DNA of 64,000 bases from Oceanimonas smirnovii ATCC BAA-899 (GCF_000381965.1 NZ_KB908456.1:62001-126000), one strand, 5' to 3'. Counted from the stretch's first letter, positions 26,321 through 37,232 are shown. Translations and numbers: made by a program. Notes: generated by a model not told the origin, from the sequence alone.

Positions 26321-27568
26321 ATGCTAAAAACCACTCTTGCAGCCAGCCTGGTTGCCGCTGCTTTGCTGGGTGGCTGCGCCAGCCATGCCAGCCCTTCACC
26401 ACAACCAGCGTCTGACTTGCCCAACACCGCCGCTGCCACTCCCGCCGAGCAGCAGAATTTTGTTGCCTGGCGCGACGACTTTCGCCGCCGGGCCCTGGCA
26501 AAGGGGATTGAGCCATCCCTGTTTGATGCCGCTTTTAACAATATCGACCTGAATCAGCAGGTAATTAAACTGGATCGGGGTCAGGCGGAGTTTACCCGCC
26601 AGATCTGGGAATATCTTGATACTGCCGTCTCTGATACCCGTATCAGTACCGGTAAAAGCAAACATCAGACGCTGGCCCCGGTGCTGGCACAAATAGAGCA
26701 ACGCTATGGCGTAGAAGCTGAAGTGGTGCTGGCGATCTGGGGCATGGAAACCAACTATGGCAGCTATCGCGGCAATACGCCCACCATTGAAGGTCTGGCC
26801 ACGCTCGCCTTTGAAGGTCGCCGCCGGGACTTTGCCGAAGCGCAGCTGATCGCCGCTCTGCAAATTCTGCAGGCCGGTGATGTGAGCGTAAAAGACATGC
26901 GCGGCTCCTGGGCCGGTGCCATGGGCCACACCCAGTTTATGCCCACCAGTTATCTGGAATACGCCCAGGACTTTGACGGTGACGGCAAGCGTAACATCTG
27001 GAGTGATGATCCTACTGACGCCCTGGCCTCTGCAGCCTATTATCTGTCCCGCTTCGGCTGGCAGGCAGGCATGCCCTGGGGACTGGAAGTCATACTGCCG
27101 GATAACTTTGACTATACCCGGGCAGATCAGCAAAACCGCCGGCCGGTATCCTACTGGCAACAGCAAGGCATTAAGCAGGCAAACGGCCAGGCCCTGCCAG
27201 ACATTGGCAAGGCGGCAGTACTGGTACCCGCCGGTGCCAAAGGCCCCGCCTTTGTGGTATTTAACAACTTCTATGTGATCAAGCGTTACAACAATGCCAC
27301 CTCTTACGCCATGGGCGTAGGACATCTTGCTGACAGAATTGCCGGCAGCAGTGGTTTTAAACAACACTGGCCCCGCCACGAACGTGCCCTCAGCCGTACC
27401 GAAAAGCGCGAGCTGCAGCAGCGCCTTACCGAGCAGGGATTTAATACCAAAGGGACTGACGGTGTCATTGGCCCCAACACCATGGCCGCGATTCGGGCCT
27501 GGCAACAAGCCAAAGGCATGACCGCCGATGGTTATGCCAGTGCCAGCCTGCTGGAGCGTTTGCGTTAA
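26321..27568 (+). CDS. MltB-family lytic murein transglycosylase, lipoprotein
   Basis: 415 residues. The N-terminus MLKTTLAASLVAAALLGGCA has a lipobox (LGGC), giving a lipid-anchored periplasmic enzyme. The SLT_2 domain carries the catalytic Glu in AIWGMETNYGSYRG, with GSWAGAMGHTQFMPTSYLEY and DFDGDGKRNIW further on. The C-terminal domain (about 345-415, ending AIRAWQQAKGMTADGYASASLLERL) is a PG_binding_1 module. It cleaves glycan strands forming 1,6-anhydro-MurNAc. Its domain plan is that of MltB paralogues with an added peptidoglycan-binding domain. It is monocistronic with a terminator after it. Confidence 0.9.
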   Translation: MLKTTLAASLVAAALLGGCASHASPSPQPASDLPNTAAATPAEQQNFVAWRDDFRRRALAKGIEPSLFDAAFNNIDLNQQVIKLDRGQAEFTRQIWEYLDTAVSDTRISTGKSKHQTLAPVLAQIEQRYGVEAEVVLAIWGMETNYGSYRGNTPTIEGLATLAFEGRRRDFAEAQLIAALQILQAGDVSVKDMRGSWAGAMGHTQFMPTSYLEYAQDFDGDGKRNIWSDDPTDALASAAYYLSRFGWQAGMPWGLEVILPDNFDYTRADQQNRRPVSYWQQQGIKQANGQALPDIGKAAVLVPAGAKGPAFVVFNNFYVIKRYNNATSYAMGVGHLADRIAGSSGFKQHWPRHERALSRTEKRELQQRLTEQGFNTKGTDGVIGPNTMAAIRAWQQAKGMTADGYASASLLERLR

Positions 27569-27576
27569 CTGCTATT

Positions 27577-27604
27577 AGCGGAGTCTGACACCAGACCCCG
27601 CTTT
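27577..27604 (+). terminator. Terminator after the lytic transglycosylase gene
   Basis: AGCGG-A-GTCTG / ACAC / CAGAC-C-CCGCT hairpin (one opposed mismatch) followed by TTTACC. Confidence 0.65.
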
Positions 27605-27742
27605 ACCAATGGTTATAAATTCTGCAAAAATACCCTTGTTACGCTATTTTTCATAAGCCATAACCAAACGGATTAACAGCACAGTGAATTGTGCTGTTAG
27701 CATTACTTGGTTCCCTATATTTTTCTGACATTTGGAGTCTTC

Positions 27743-29128
27743 ATGCTGACCCTGCTCGTCAATCTGACGATCTTTGTGTTGCTGATGCTGGTTCTGGGCA
27801 AGCTGGCCCGCCGGGGTCAGTCCCTTTCCCGCCAGGTGCTTACCGGCCTGGTGTTTGGTGTGGCCGCCGGTTTTGCCATGCAGTTGCTGTACAGCGCCGA
27901 TACCATCACCCGCACCCTGGAGTGGGTAAACGTGGTAGGTGCCGGCTATGTGCGACTGCTGCAGATGATCGTCATTCCGCTGGTGCTGGTGTCCATTCTG
28001 GGTGCCGTGGCCCGGCTGCATAATGCCACCTCGCTGGGCAAAATCAGTGTAATGACCCTGGGCATATTGCTGTTTACCACTGCCATTTCGGCGCTGGTGG
28101 GCGTGTTCGTCACCTATTCCTTTGGTTTGAGTGCCGCCGATCTGGTGCAGGGAGCCCGTGAACTGGCCCGTGCCGAGCATCTGGAAGCCACCGTGGCCAG
28201 TGTGGCGGATTTGTCTGTGCCGCAACTGCTGGTGTCTTTTATTCCGCGCAACCCCTTTGCCGACATGACAGGTGCCAGCCCCACTTCCATTATTGGCGTG
28301 GTGATTTTTGCGGTGTTCCTGGGACTGGCCGTACTGACCCTGCTGAAAGACGAGCCGGACTTGGGCAAACGTGTGGTGGGCGGCATTGAAGCCCTGCAAG
28401 CCTTGATTATGCGGCTGGTGCGGCTGGTGATGAAACTGACCCCCTTTGGCGTAATGGCGCTGATGACCAAGGTGATTGCCGGCTCCAACCTGCAGGATGT
28501 GGTCAGTCTGGCCGGCTTTTTGGTGGCGTCTTACCTGGCCATTGCCATTATGTTTGTGGTGCACGGTGTGTTGCTGAGCATCGCAGGTGTCAATGCCAAG
28601 CGCTTTTTTACCAAGGTATGGCCGGTACTGGCGTTTGCCTTTACCAGCCGCTCCAGTGCCGCCACCATTCCGCTGAACGTGCAGGCGCAAACCCAGAAAC
28701 TGGGCGTGCCCGAGAGCATTGCCAACTTTTCAGCCTCTTTTGGTGCCACCATTGGTCAGAACGGCTGCGCCGGCATTTATCCGGCCATGCTGGCGGTGAT
28801 GATAGCCCCCACCATGGGCATTGATGTGCTGGATCCCTTGTGGCTGGCCACCCTGGTGGGCGTGATCACCCTGGCGTCTTTCGGTGTGGCCGGTGTGGGC
28901 GGCGGTGCTACCTTTGCGGCCCTGATAGTGCTGCCCATTATGGGCATGCCGGTGGCGCTGGCGGCCCTGCTGATCTCCATTGAACCGCTGATCGACATGG
29001 CCCGCACCGCCCTCAATGTGAACGGCTCCATGACCGCCGGCACCATCAGCAGCAAGCTGCTGGGGCAAACCGACGAAGCCGTGTTTGCTGCCGATAACGA
29101 CAGCGAGCGGGCACCGGCCACGGCCTGA
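27743..29128 (+). CDS. tcyP: L-cystine/dicarboxylate:cation symporter (TcyP-like)
   Basis: 461 residues, close to E. coli TcyP (463). It begins [19 protein letters not shown], with [19 protein letters not shown] and the DAACS-family features [17 protein letters not shown] and [17 protein letters not shown]. TcyP imports L-cystine and related sulfur compounds with cations. The start at 27743 follows TTGGAGT; a longer frame upstream is not supported. It has a bidirectional terminator shared with rarD. Membrane location, eight helices plus two re-entrant loops in the family. Confidence 0.9.
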   Translation: MLTLLVNLTIFVLLMLVLGKLARRGQSLSRQVLTGLVFGVAAGFAMQLLYSADTITRTLEWVNVVGAGYVRLLQMIVIPLVLVSILGAVARLHNATSLGKISVMTLGILLFTTAISALVGVFVTYSFGLSAADLVQGARELARAEHLEATVASVADLSVPQLLVSFIPRNPFADMTGASPTSIIGVVIFAVFLGLAVLTLLKDEPDLGKRVVGGIEALQALIMRLVRLVMKLTPFGVMALMTKVIAGSNLQDVVSLAGFLVASYLAIAIMFVVHGVLLSIAGVNAKRFFTKVWPVLAFAFTSRSSAATIPLNVQAQTQKLGVPESIANFSASFGATIGQNGCAGIYPAMLAVMIAPTMGIDVLDPLWLATLVGVITLASFGVAGVGGGATFAALIVLPIMGMPVALAALLISIEPLIDMARTALNVNGSMTAGTISSKLLGQTDEAVFAADNDSERAPATA

Positions 29129-29141
29129 TAACAGGGTTAAT

Positions 29142-29168
29142 AAAAAAGCGCCTGACGGCGCTTTTTTT
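29142..29168. terminator. Bidirectional terminator between tcyP and rarD
   Basis: AAAAAAGCGCC / TGAC / GGCGCTTTTTTT hairpin between convergent genes. Confidence 0.92.
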
Positions 29169-30078
29169 AGGTCTGATGACGGGCACTTTGACGGAACGGA
29201 TAGCGGCGAAAGGCCAGCATTTTGCGCACCCCTTCCAGGATCAGCAGCCCCACAGCAACCCAGATGGCAATAAAGGTCACCCACTCTTCATCGGCAATGG
29301 TTTCTCCCAGCACCAAAGACACCACCACCAACAGCACCGGCTCCACATAGCCTAACAGGCCAAACAGACTGAATGGCAGCTGACGGCTAGCAAGAATATA
29401 ACAAGCCAGTGCCAGGGCGCTGATCATACCCAGACCCAGCACCAGAATATACAGCACCGGTCTGTCGGCAAAGGTGGCAAAAGGCGAGCCGGATGCCATC
29501 ACAAACCAGGCCGCCACCGGCAACATCAGCAGCATATCGCACCAGAGGCCGCCCAGATTGTCGTTTCCGAGCCAGCGCCGCCAGACAAAATAGAGCGGAT
29601 AACCAATAGCAACGACCATGGTTTCCCATGACACGCCGCCTGCATGCCAGAGCTCATTCCCAACCCCGAAGGCGGCACAGGCCACCGCCAGCCACTGCAG
29701 CCGGCTGGGCCGCTCCTGATATAAAAACCGGCCAACCAGTACCAGCACCAGTGGCATCATAAAATAGCCGAGCGACACTGCCAGCCCCCGGCCATTAATG
29801 GGTGCCCACATAAAAATCCACAGTTGTACTCCCACCAGCGCTGAGGAGAGCGGCAGGCCAACCCAGATTACCGGACGGGTTTTCAGCTGAGCAAGCAGCG
29901 CAGTTACCAGTCGCCAGTCTCCGCTGTACAGCAGAAACAGCCCCAGGCAGGGCATGGTCAGCAGCATGCGCCAGCCAAATACTACCTCTCCGCTCATGGG
30001 TGTCATCAGGCTGGCATAGTAATAAAGCAGCGCAAATAACACCGACGAAAACACCGATAATGCAACCCCTTTGGCCAC
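29167..30078 (-). CDS. rarD: RarD-type EamA-family transporter
   Basis: 303 residues with ten hydrophobic segments. It starts with GTG (MAKGVALSVFSSVLFALLYY), behind a perfect AAGGAGGT site six bases away. VVFGWRMLLTMPCL, PINGRGLAVSLGYFMMPLV and LLGYVEPVLLVVVSLVLGE are RarD signatures. RarD proteins were first linked to chloramphenicol resistance in Pseudomonas; transported substrates are generally undefined. It is monocistronic. Confidence 0.87.
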   Translation of the reverse strand: MAKGVALSVFSSVLFALLYYYASLMTPMSGEVVFGWRMLLTMPCLGLFLLYSGDWRLVTALLAQLKTRPVIWVGLPLSSALVGVQLWIFMWAPINGRGLAVSLGYFMMPLVLVLVGRFLYQERPSRLQWLAVACAAFGVGNELWHAGGVSWETMVVAIGYPLYFVWRRWLGNDNLGGLWCDMLLMLPVAAWFVMASGSPFATFADRPVLYILVLGLGMISALALACYILASRQLPFSLFGLLGYVEPVLLVVVSLVLGETIADEEWVTFIAIWVAVGLLILEGVRKMLAFRRYPFRQSARHQT

Positions 30079-30278
30079 TCACTCACCTCCTTTATTCATA
30101 TAAGGATAAAAAATACGCGCGCAGCTTATCAGCTTTACGATGAAAGAATGACCTGATTTAAAAAATAAAAGCAGACATATTTATTGCTTATAATGCTTAT
30201 TAACAGCAGGCCTTATTGATTAACAGTGCCTTTACAGAAACTTTGAAAGCCATCACTTTTTCAGGCAGGAGCCACATC

Positions 30279-31124
30279 ATGCAGCGCATCATCATTACTA
30301 TGTGTTTATTACTGCTGACCGCCTGTGCCGGAGCCGGTGACCGGCGCTTGATGCTGATGCCGGTAGCCGGCTTTCCGTCTGACCTGCAGGAAAGCTCCGG
30401 CCTGGTGGCCCTGAACGGCGGTTTTGTCAGCCATAACGACAGCGGCAATACGGCCGAGCTGTTTATGCTTGACGACAAGGGCCGGCTGCTCAGCCGTATG
30501 CCGGTGGCCGCCAGCAACCGTGACTGGGAAGACATTACTCAGAATAACAATATCCTTTATATTGCCGATACCGGCAACAATGGCGGCAAGCGCCGGGATC
30601 TGCGCGTGCTGGCGGTGCCGGTAAACGGCGGTGATCTCACAGAGCTGCCGGTACGCTACCAGGAGCAGCACAACTTTCAGCCCCCTTCCCATCAGCATAA
30701 TTTTGATGCTGAAGCCCTGGCCATGGTCAATGGCGAGCTCTGGCTGCTGACCAAACGCTGGCTGGATCAGCACAGCGCCATTTATCGTCTGATACCAGAT
30801 TCACGGGCCACCGAAATCACCGAATGGCAGCGGCTGAATACGCAAATGCTGGTTACCGGTGCCGACTTTGATACCGCCAGCCAAACTCTGCTGCTGGTGG
30901 GATACAGCCGCAACCTGTGGGACAGACGTGCCTTTGCCTGGGTCTATCCGGTGCGTGATAACAGAGTGGCTGAAGCAGAAGGAGTCCGTTTTCGGCTAAA
31001 CGAAACCGGCCAGTTTGAAGCCATCGCCCTGGGCAAAGACGGTCATCTGTATTTCACCCGGGAAGGCACAGGGCCACAGCTTTATAAAAGCCGGCAACCT
31101 CTGCAGGCACTGATATCTTACTGA
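30279..31124 (+). CDS. Uncharacterised lipoprotein, beta-propeller-like
   Basis: 281 residues. MQRIIITMCLLLLTACAGAG has a lipobox (LTAC). The body has repeated strand motifs of beta-propeller character: SSGLVALNGGFVSHNDSGNT, DWEDITQNNNILYIADTGNN and FDAEALAMVNGELWLLTKRW. The pattern of WEDI, Y-I-D-GNN and EALA recalls families of unknown secreted propellers; no enzyme motif is recognised. The start at 30279 follows CAGGAG; the frame is open 21 codons upstream without support. It is monocistronic, between rarD and an EAL gene. Confidence 0.7.
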   Translation: MQRIIITMCLLLLTACAGAGDRRLMLMPVAGFPSDLQESSGLVALNGGFVSHNDSGNTAELFMLDDKGRLLSRMPVAASNRDWEDITQNNNILYIADTGNNGGKRRDLRVLAVPVNGGDLTELPVRYQEQHNFQPPSHQHNFDAEALAMVNGELWLLTKRWLDQHSAIYRLIPDSRATEITEWQRLNTQMLVTGADFDTASQTLLLVGYSRNLWDRRAFAWVYPVRDNRVAEAEGVRFRLNETGQFEAIALGKDGHLYFTREGTGPQLYKSRQPLQALISY

Positions 31125-31206
31125 CCCATAAACAGGGCACTGTCATATCAGAGTCATAACAGTGCCATAGAGTGTGCTTATCAACAGCCACACTTCCATT
31201 AACGTT

Positions 31207-32472
31207 ATGCTCACTCTTTCCGCCCCTGGCAGTCCTATCAACGAGCTGATTGCTGAACAGCGCCTGCGCCCCGTGTTTCAGCCCATTATTGACGTGCGGG
31301 CCCGGCGTATTTTGGGTCATGAGGCCCTGATCCGCGGCCCCGAAGGCCACGCCCTGGAAATGCCGACGGCGCTGTTTGCCGAGGCACGTCAGTCTAATCT
31401 GCTGTCGGAGCTGGATCTGGCCTGCCGCCGGGCCGCATTACTGCAATATCACCGGCTGGGCATGAGCGGCAGCCTGTTTGTGAATGTGAACCCCAATGTG
31501 CTGCTTGATCATCGCCATCCCAAAGGCTCTACCCGCCGTCTGGCTGAGGCGCTGAAAATCGCGCCCGAGCACATTGTGATTGAGCTGTCCGAGCAGGATG
31601 CGGTGCATGACACCGACGGCCTGAAAGCCGCGCTGACACATTATCGTCAGCTGGGCTTTCGTGTGGCCATTGATGATCTGGGTGCCGGTTATTCCGGGCT
31701 GAAACTATGGTCCGAGCTGCAACCCGACTTTGTAAAAATTGACCGGCATTTTATTCAGCGGCTGGATCAGGATCCCGTGAAGCGGGAATTTGTACAGAGC
31801 ATAGTGGCGCTGGCGCGCAGCATGGGCTCAAAAGTGATAGCCGAGGGCATTGAAACCCGGGCCGAGCTGGAGCAATTGCAGGCCATGGGCATATATTATT
31901 GCCAGGGGTTCTGGCTGGGCCGGCCCGCGGCCGAGCCCATCAGCGAGGTGCCCGGTTATGTGCCCAAAAGCACCGGTCAGTTGCTTTCGCATAGTCAGGA
32001 AACCATAGAGTGTCTGATCCGTGATGCCGTCGCCATGGATATTAATGACCCGCTGGAAAAGGCCTTTGAACGGCTGCGGGCTGATGACAGACTGCACTCC
32101 ATTCCGGTACTGGCGCAGGGCATGCCGGCAGGCATGTTACACCGCGCCCGGGTAATGGAGCTGTATTCCACTCCTTTTGGCCGGGCACTGTATGCCAATA
32201 AACCGGTGGCGTGGGCCATGGACAAACACCCGATCATCGTTGACCGGCATACGCCTCTGGAGCAGGTGAGTTACCTTATTACTGACGATGACAACATGGG
32301 CACCCATCAGCATTTTATTGTGACCAGCAACGGCCATTACCATGGCCTGGGGTCGGTGCGCGGTCTGTTACGCACCATGACCGAACAGCGTTTAATGCAG
32401 GCCCGCTATGCCAATCCGCTTACCCAGCTGCCGGGTAACGTGCCCATCTACCGAAAGATTGATCAGGCATGA
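31207..32472 (+). CDS. EAL-CBS c-di-GMP phosphodiesterase lacking its GGDEF domain
   Basis: About 421 residues. The EAL domain has GHEALIRG (intact EAL, residues 39-41), IDDLGAGYSGLKLW and KIDRHFIQRL, so catalysis is plausible. A CBS-pair region follows (about 270-395, including MDINDPLEKAFERL and GTHQHFIVTSNGHYHGLGSV). Proteins of this plan normally continue into GGDEF after a PLTQLPGNV-type start. Here NPLTQLPGNVPIYRKIDQA is followed at once by the stop codon, and no GGDEF remnant follows. No clear ribosome site exists; GTG at 31174 is an alternative start. Confidence 0.82.
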   Translation: MLTLSAPGSPINELIAEQRLRPVFQPIIDVRARRILGHEALIRGPEGHALEMPTALFAEARQSNLLSELDLACRRAALLQYHRLGMSGSLFVNVNPNVLLDHRHPKGSTRRLAEALKIAPEHIVIELSEQDAVHDTDGLKAALTHYRQLGFRVAIDDLGAGYSGLKLWSELQPDFVKIDRHFIQRLDQDPVKREFVQSIVALARSMGSKVIAEGIETRAELEQLQAMGIYYCQGFWLGRPAAEPISEVPGYVPKSTGQLLSHSQETIECLIRDAVAMDINDPLEKAFERLRADDRLHSIPVLAQGMPAGMLHRARVMELYSTPFGRALYANKPVAWAMDKHPIIVDRHTPLEQVSYLITDDDNMGTHQHFIVTSNGHYHGLGSVRGLLRTMTEQRLMQARYANPLTQLPGNVPIYRKIDQA

Positions 32473-32506
32473 TAGCCAGCGCCAGGGCGCAGTTTGCGGC
32501 CTCAAT

Positions 32507-32531
32507 AAAAAAGCCGGGCCAACAGCCCGGC
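32507..32531 (-). terminator. Terminator after the alcohol dehydrogenase gene
   Basis: GCCGGGC / CAACA / GCCCGGC stem; on the minus strand it is followed by TTTTTTATTG. It may also serve the EAL gene in the other direction. Confidence 0.85.
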
Positions 32532-32553
32532 AAACAGTTTGCTAAACGCTTCT

Positions 32554-33705
32554 TCAGAACGCGGCTTTAAAAATACCCACCACTTCTTCATGAGTGGGCT
32601 GCACCGGATTGGTAAGACCACAGGCGTCTTTCATGGCATTGCTGGCAAGCTCGGCAAAATCTTCTTCTTTCACCTTGAGGTCACGCAGACCGGCAGGAAT
32701 GCCCACCTGGCGGGCCAGACGCTCAATGGCTGCAATGCAGCGGTCTGCGCCCTGCTCCGGCGACAGCCCCTGCACTTCTTCGCCCAGGGCAGCGGCTACC
32801 TCGGTCAGGCGCACCGCGGCTACCCGGCTGTTAAAGCGTTGCACATGAGGCAACAGCACGGCATTGCACACGCCATGGGGCAGATCGTAGAAGCCGCCCA
32901 GCTGATGCGCCATGGCATGCACATAGCCCAGTGAGGCGTTGTTAAAGGCCATGCCCGCCAGCAACTGGGCGTAAGCCATGTTGTTGCGGGCTTCCATATT
33001 ACTGCCGTTTTCTACGGCATTGGCCAGGTTGTCGCTGATCAGATTAATGGCCTTGATGGCGCAGGCATCGGTGATGGGGTTGGCTGCGGTAGACACATAG
33101 GCTTCCACCGCATGGGTGAGCGCGTCCATACCGGTGGCAGCGGTCAGCGAAGCCGGCATGTTTTTCATCAGGAAGGGATCATTTACCGACAGCACAGGGG
33201 TGACATGCTTATCAACAATGGCCATTTTAATATGAGTATTTTCATCGGTAATAATGCAGAAGCGGGTAATTTCCGAGGCAGTGCCGGCAGTGGTGTTAAT
33301 GGACACCAGCGGCAGCTGGGGCCTGGCCGACTTGTCTACCCCTTCATAATCGCGAATATCACCACCGTTACTGGCCACCAGCGCAATGGCCTTGGCACAG
33401 TCGTGAGGCGAGCCGCCCCCCAGAGAAATAACAAAGTCGCACTGGTTCTTGTTCAGAATGGCCAGACCCGCTTCCACATTGCCGGTAGTAGGGTTGGCCT
33501 GTACGCCATCAAAAATACTGGCGTTAATATCTTTGGCAGCCAGCGCCTGCTGCAGCTGACCGGCATATCCCAGCTCAACCAGCGGTTTGTCGGTCACAAT
33601 CAAGGCATGACTAAACCCCGACTCACTGACATGATTAACGGCCTGCCCCAGAGCGCCGTCACCAATCAGGTTGACCGAGGGCATAAAGAAAGTTGCTGTG
33701 CTCAT
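32554..33705 (-). CDS. yiaY: Iron-dependent alcohol dehydrogenase (YiaY/AdhB type)
   Basis: 383 residues, group III metal-dependent alcohol dehydrogenase. [20 protein letters not shown] (NAD binding), [19 protein letters not shown] and the metal-binding histidines in [20 protein letters not shown] are conserved, almost identical to E. coli YiaY. It interconverts primary alcohols and aldehydes. The aldehyde dehydrogenase gene lies 91 bases upstream on the same strand, so the pair likely oxidises an alcohol to its acid. A hairpin lies between the two genes (about 33763-33789). Confidence 0.92.
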   Translation of the reverse strand: MSTATFFMPSVNLIGDGALGQAVNHVSESGFSHALIVTDKPLVELGYAGQLQQALAAKDINASIFDGVQANPTTGNVEAGLAILNKNQCDFVISLGGGSPHDCAKAIALVASNGGDIRDYEGVDKSARPQLPLVSINTTAGTASEITRFCIITDENTHIKMAIVDKHVTPVLSVNDPFLMKNMPASLTAATGMDALTHAVEAYVSTAANPITDACAIKAINLISDNLANAVENGSNMEARNNMAYAQLLAGMAFNNASLGYVHAMAHQLGGFYDLPHGVCNAVLLPHVQRFNSRVAAVRLTEVAAALGEEVQGLSPEQGADRCIAAIERLARQVGIPAGLRDLKVKEEDFAELASNAMKDACGLTNPVQPTHEEVVGIFKAAF

Positions 33706-33796
33706 ATTATTGCTCCTTGCCTGAGGCCTAGGCCTCTATCATTGTTGCTGTTTAACAAACCATGGCGGCACCGGCCTTGCGGTGCCGCATCATGGT

Positions 33797-35314
33797 TTAG
33801 AAGAATCCCAGGGGGTTGCTGCTGTAGCTGACCAGCATGCACTTGGTGAGCTGATAGTGATCCAGCATCATTTTGTGGGTTTCCCGGCCGATGCCCGATT
33901 TCTTGTAGCCGCCAAAGGCGGCGTGGGCAGGATAGGCGTGATAACAGTTCATCCATACCCGCCCTGCCTGAATGCCCCGGGCCATACGATAGGCGCGGTT
34001 CACATCCCGGGTCCAGACACCGGCACCCAGGCCAAATTCGGTATCGTTGGCAATGGCCAGCGCGTCGGCTTCGTCTTTGAAGGTGGTAACTCCCACCGCC
34101 GGACCAAAGATTTCTTCCTGAAACACCCGCATGTTATTGCGGCCCTGGAAAATGGTGGGCTGAATATAAAAACCGTTTTCCAGCCCGCTGATGGAGTTGG
34201 CCTGTCCCCCCAGCAGCATTTGTGCCCCTTCCGAACGGCCAATTTCCATATAGCCAAGAATTTTGTCGAACTGCTCCCGTGAAGCCTGCGCCCCTACCTG
34301 CGTCTCGGTGTCGAGCGGGTTGCCCTGCTTGATTTCACGGCCCCGGGCCAGCACCCGCTCCATAAATTCGTCATAAATACTTTCCTGCACCAGCGCCCGG
34401 GACGGACAGGTACACACTTCCCCCTGGTTAAAGAAGGTAAGCAGCATGCCCTCAATGCATTTGTCCACAAACTCGGGCTCATGGCGCAGCACATCTTCAA
34501 AAAAGATGTTAGGAGACTTGCCGCCCAGTTCCACGGTGGACGGAATAAGCCGCTCGGCTGCCGCCTTGAGAATGTGCTGACCCACAGGGGTAGAACCGGT
34601 AAAGGCGAGCTTGGCAATGCCGGGGTGGCGCAAAATGGCTTCACCTGCTTCCGGCCCCAGACCGTTGACCACGTTGATCACGCCGGGGGGCAACAGGTCG
34701 CCAATCAGCTCCATTAATACCAGAATGGAGGCCGGGGTCTGCTCGGCGGGCTTGAGCACGGTGCAGCAACCTGCCGCCAGCACCGGGGCCAGCTTCCAGG
34801 CTGCCATCAGCAGCGGAAAGTTCCAGGGAATAATCTGCCCTACTACTCCCACCGGCTCACGAAAGTGATACACAGCCGTGGTGCCGTCCAGCTCGGCGGC
34901 GCTGCCTTCCTGTGCACGAATGGCGCCGGCAAAATAACGGAAATGATCCACCACAAGGGGAATATCAGCGGCCAGGGTTTCGCGCACCGCCTTGCCGTTA
35001 TCCCAGGTCTCGGCCACGGCCAGCATCTCTTTGTTCTGCTCAATGCGATCGGCAATGCGCAGCATCAGGTTGGCCCGCTCCGCCGGCGGTGTGCTGCCCC
35101 AGCTGGCAAACGCCTGTGTGGCTGCCTTGACTGCCAGATCCACATCGGCCTCGTCAGAGCGGGGCACTTCACAAAATACGGCACCATTAACCGGTGAGGT
35201 ATTTTCCATATAACGGCCTTTCACCGGGGCCGTCCATTCGCCACCGATAAAGTTCTGATAACGGGGCTTGAAATTAACAATGGCACCGGCTTGGCCAGGT
35301 TGCTGATAAATCAT
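33797..35314 (-). CDS. NAD-dependent aldehyde dehydrogenase (AldB/ExaC type)
   Basis: 505 residues. Motifs: [44 protein letters not shown] (catalytic Glu), and [16 protein letters not shown] (catalytic Cys). It ends with [20 protein letters not shown], typical of ExaC/AldB enzymes that oxidise acetaldehyde and other short aldehydes. It has a sigma-54-type promoter about 40 bases upstream and faces an AcoR-type activator gene, so regulated alcohol or acetoin use is likely. Together with the downstream alcohol dehydrogenase it forms an oxidation module. Confidence 0.92.
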   Translation of the reverse strand: MIYQQPGQAGAIVNFKPRYQNFIGGEWTAPVKGRYMENTSPVNGAVFCEVPRSDEADVDLAVKAATQAFASWGSTPPAERANLMLRIADRIEQNKEMLAVAETWDNGKAVRETLAADIPLVVDHFRYFAGAIRAQEGSAAELDGTTAVYHFREPVGVVGQIIPWNFPLLMAAWKLAPVLAAGCCTVLKPAEQTPASILVLMELIGDLLPPGVINVVNGLGPEAGEAILRHPGIAKLAFTGSTPVGQHILKAAAERLIPSTVELGGKSPNIFFEDVLRHEPEFVDKCIEGMLLTFFNQGEVCTCPSRALVQESIYDEFMERVLARGREIKQGNPLDTETQVGAQASREQFDKILGYMEIGRSEGAQMLLGGQANSISGLENGFYIQPTIFQGRNNMRVFQEEIFGPAVGVTTFKDEADALAIANDTEFGLGAGVWTRDVNRAYRMARGIQAGRVWMNCYHAYPAHAAFGGYKKSGIGRETHKMMLDHYQLTKCMLVSYSSNPLGFF

Positions 35315-35354
35315 ATTGCTCTCCTTGCTGATAGTGTTCAGTCGTTATTTGTAT

Positions 35355-35370
35355 TGCAAAGCCAATGCCA
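35355..35370 (-). promoter_or_regulatory. Sigma-54 promoter of the aldehyde/alcohol dehydrogenase operon
   Basis: On the minus strand TGGCATTGGCTTTGCA carries the -24 GG and -12 GC of sigma-54 promoters with correct spacing (consensus TGGCAYR-N4-TTGCW; one mismatch). Transcription would start near 35345, about 30 bases before the aldehyde dehydrogenase start. Confidence 0.78.
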
Positions 35371-35528
35371 AATTTACATTTTAATAACAAAAGCAACGGC
35401 AAGCCTTATCCTTGAAGGCATTGCGGGTTACACTGATTATCACTGCCAGCCGGTTTAATGCCGGCACACTGTGGTAAAAGTGTACGGGTGTTCAGTGCAA
35501 GTGTTCAGTTTCCGGACAGGCGAAAATC

Positions 35529-37232
35529 ATGACCATGCAATATCTGACTTTTGGCGAGCAGCCCACGGCGCTGCTGACCCGCTCCTGGCAACGCAGTCAG
35601 GGCTTTGGCTTGCAGCCACACTTTCAGGCAGATCCTGACTGCCTTACTCCCGCAGATTTGCGCCAGCAACAGCAGCGCCACCGGCATCTGTTAAGTCTGG
35701 TACAAAAGGCCATGCCCTTATTTGAACAATGGCAACAGGGCCGCGACTGCCGGTTGCTGTTTGCCGATGCCGACGGCACCATTTTGCTGAGCACCGGTGA
35801 CAACCGCTTTTCTGCCCGAGCCCGCCGGCTGGCGCTGGCTACCGGTGCCCGCTGGCACGAGCAGACCATGGGCACCAATGCCATTGGTACTGCACTCACG
35901 GAGCAGCAGGAAGTATCCATTCTGGGTGAGCAACACTATATGCAGGCCAACCACAGCATCAGCTGCAGTGCCAGTCCGGTGTTTTCACCTACCGGCGAGC
36001 TGCTGGGTGTGATTGATATTTCCAGTGAAGCAAGCAAACACAGCGGTGATATGCTGATGACCGCACGCCTGATGGCCCTGACCATGGAAAATGCCCTGGT
36101 CAGTGAGCAGCAGGATGCTTGCTGGCTGCTGAACCTGGCCAATGATGCCGCCGGCCTGCAGCAACCCTGGTCAGCACTGATTGCCCTGCGGGAAGACGGC
36201 CGCCTGCTGGGGGCCAATCGCCGCGCCCGCCAGTGGTTACCCCGCCTTGATCCTGCCGCCCTGCTCAGTCAGCTGCGCCAGGGTGAGCTTACCCCCTGGG
36301 GTGATGGCATGGCACTGCTCAGCAGACGCAGCAGCCCGGGCCGCCCCCGCCCGGTGACACCGCCTTCCGCCGACCATGCCGCTCTTAAGTTGCTGAACCA
36401 TGGCGTGCCCTTGTTGCTACAAGGTGAAACCGGCACCGGCAAGGATCATCTGGTGCGCCGGCTGCACCAGCAAAGCCAGCGCGCCAAGGGCCCGCTGATT
36501 GCCGTTAACTGTGGTGCCCTGCCCACCGATTTGATTGAAGCCGAACTGTTCGGGCACACCGCCGGTGCTTTTACCGGCAGCCACAAAGAAGGCCGCCCGG
36601 GCTACATCAGAGCAGCACATCAGGGTATTTTATTTCTGGATGAAATTGGCGAGCTGCCGCTGCCGGCACAAACCCGGCTGTTACGGGTATTACAGGAAAA
36701 AACCGTGGTGCCGCTGGGCTGCCATCAGCCGGTGCCGGTAGACTTTTGCGTGATTGCCGCCAGCCATAAAAACCTTGAGGTCATGGTCGCCGACGGGAGT
36801 TTCAGGGAAGATTTGTACTTTAGGTTAAACGGCTACAAGCATACCCTAACGCCGCTGCGCGAGTATACCAGAGCCGATTTCGAGGCGCTGACCGCACAGC
36901 TGTTGCGAGAGCTGCACGGCCCTGACATCAGGCTGGCTGAGGGCATAATGGACAAGCTCCATGCCTGCCCCTGGCCGGGAAACATTCGCCAGCTCAGGCA
37001 GGTGCTGGAGGTAGCGGGGATCCTCGCTGATGGCAGGCAGATTGAAACATATCACCTGCCTGAGTTGCCGGTTGTCAACGTCACGGGCCAAACGGCCGGC
37101 CAGGATCTGAAAACCACCACCGAGCAGCGCATTCAGCAGGTGCTGAACGCCTGCAACGGCAACATCAGCGAGGCTGCCCGACAACTCAATATCAGCCGCA
37201 CCACGCTTTACGCCCGGCTCAAAAAGCGCTGA
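35529..37232 (+). CDS. Sigma-54-dependent AcoR-type transcriptional activator
   Basis: 567 residues. An N-terminal GAF-like sensor (with [17 protein letters not shown], typical of AcoR) is followed by an AAA+ domain: Walker A GETGTGKD (about residue 298), sigma-54 loop GAFTGS (the usual GAFTGA with a final Ser), Walker [13 protein letters not shown] Fis-type helix-turn-helix ends it ([20 protein letters not shown]). It should activate the divergent aldehyde/alcohol dehydrogenase operon, which has a sigma-54 promoter. Direct repeats of GTGTTCAGT at 35488-35496 and 35501-35509 lie just before its start. Its 3' end overlaps the chemoreceptor gene by 14 bases. Confidence 0.9.
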   Translation: MTMQYLTFGEQPTALLTRSWQRSQGFGLQPHFQADPDCLTPADLRQQQQRHRHLLSLVQKAMPLFEQWQQGRDCRLLFADADGTILLSTGDNRFSARARRLALATGARWHEQTMGTNAIGTALTEQQEVSILGEQHYMQANHSISCSASPVFSPTGELLGVIDISSEASKHSGDMLMTARLMALTMENALVSEQQDACWLLNLANDAAGLQQPWSALIALREDGRLLGANRRARQWLPRLDPAALLSQLRQGELTPWGDGMALLSRRSSPGRPRPVTPPSADHAALKLLNHGVPLLLQGETGTGKDHLVRRLHQQSQRAKGPLIAVNCGALPTDLIEAELFGHTAGAFTGSHKEGRPGYIRAAHQGILFLDEIGELPLPAQTRLLRVLQEKTVVPLGCHQPVPVDFCVIAASHKNLEVMVADGSFREDLYFRLNGYKHTLTPLREYTRADFEALTAQLLRELHGPDIRLAEGIMDKLHACPWPGNIRQLRQVLEVAGILADGRQIETYHLPELPVVNVTGQTAGQDLKTTTEQRIQQVLNACNGNISEAARQLNISRTTLYARLKKR

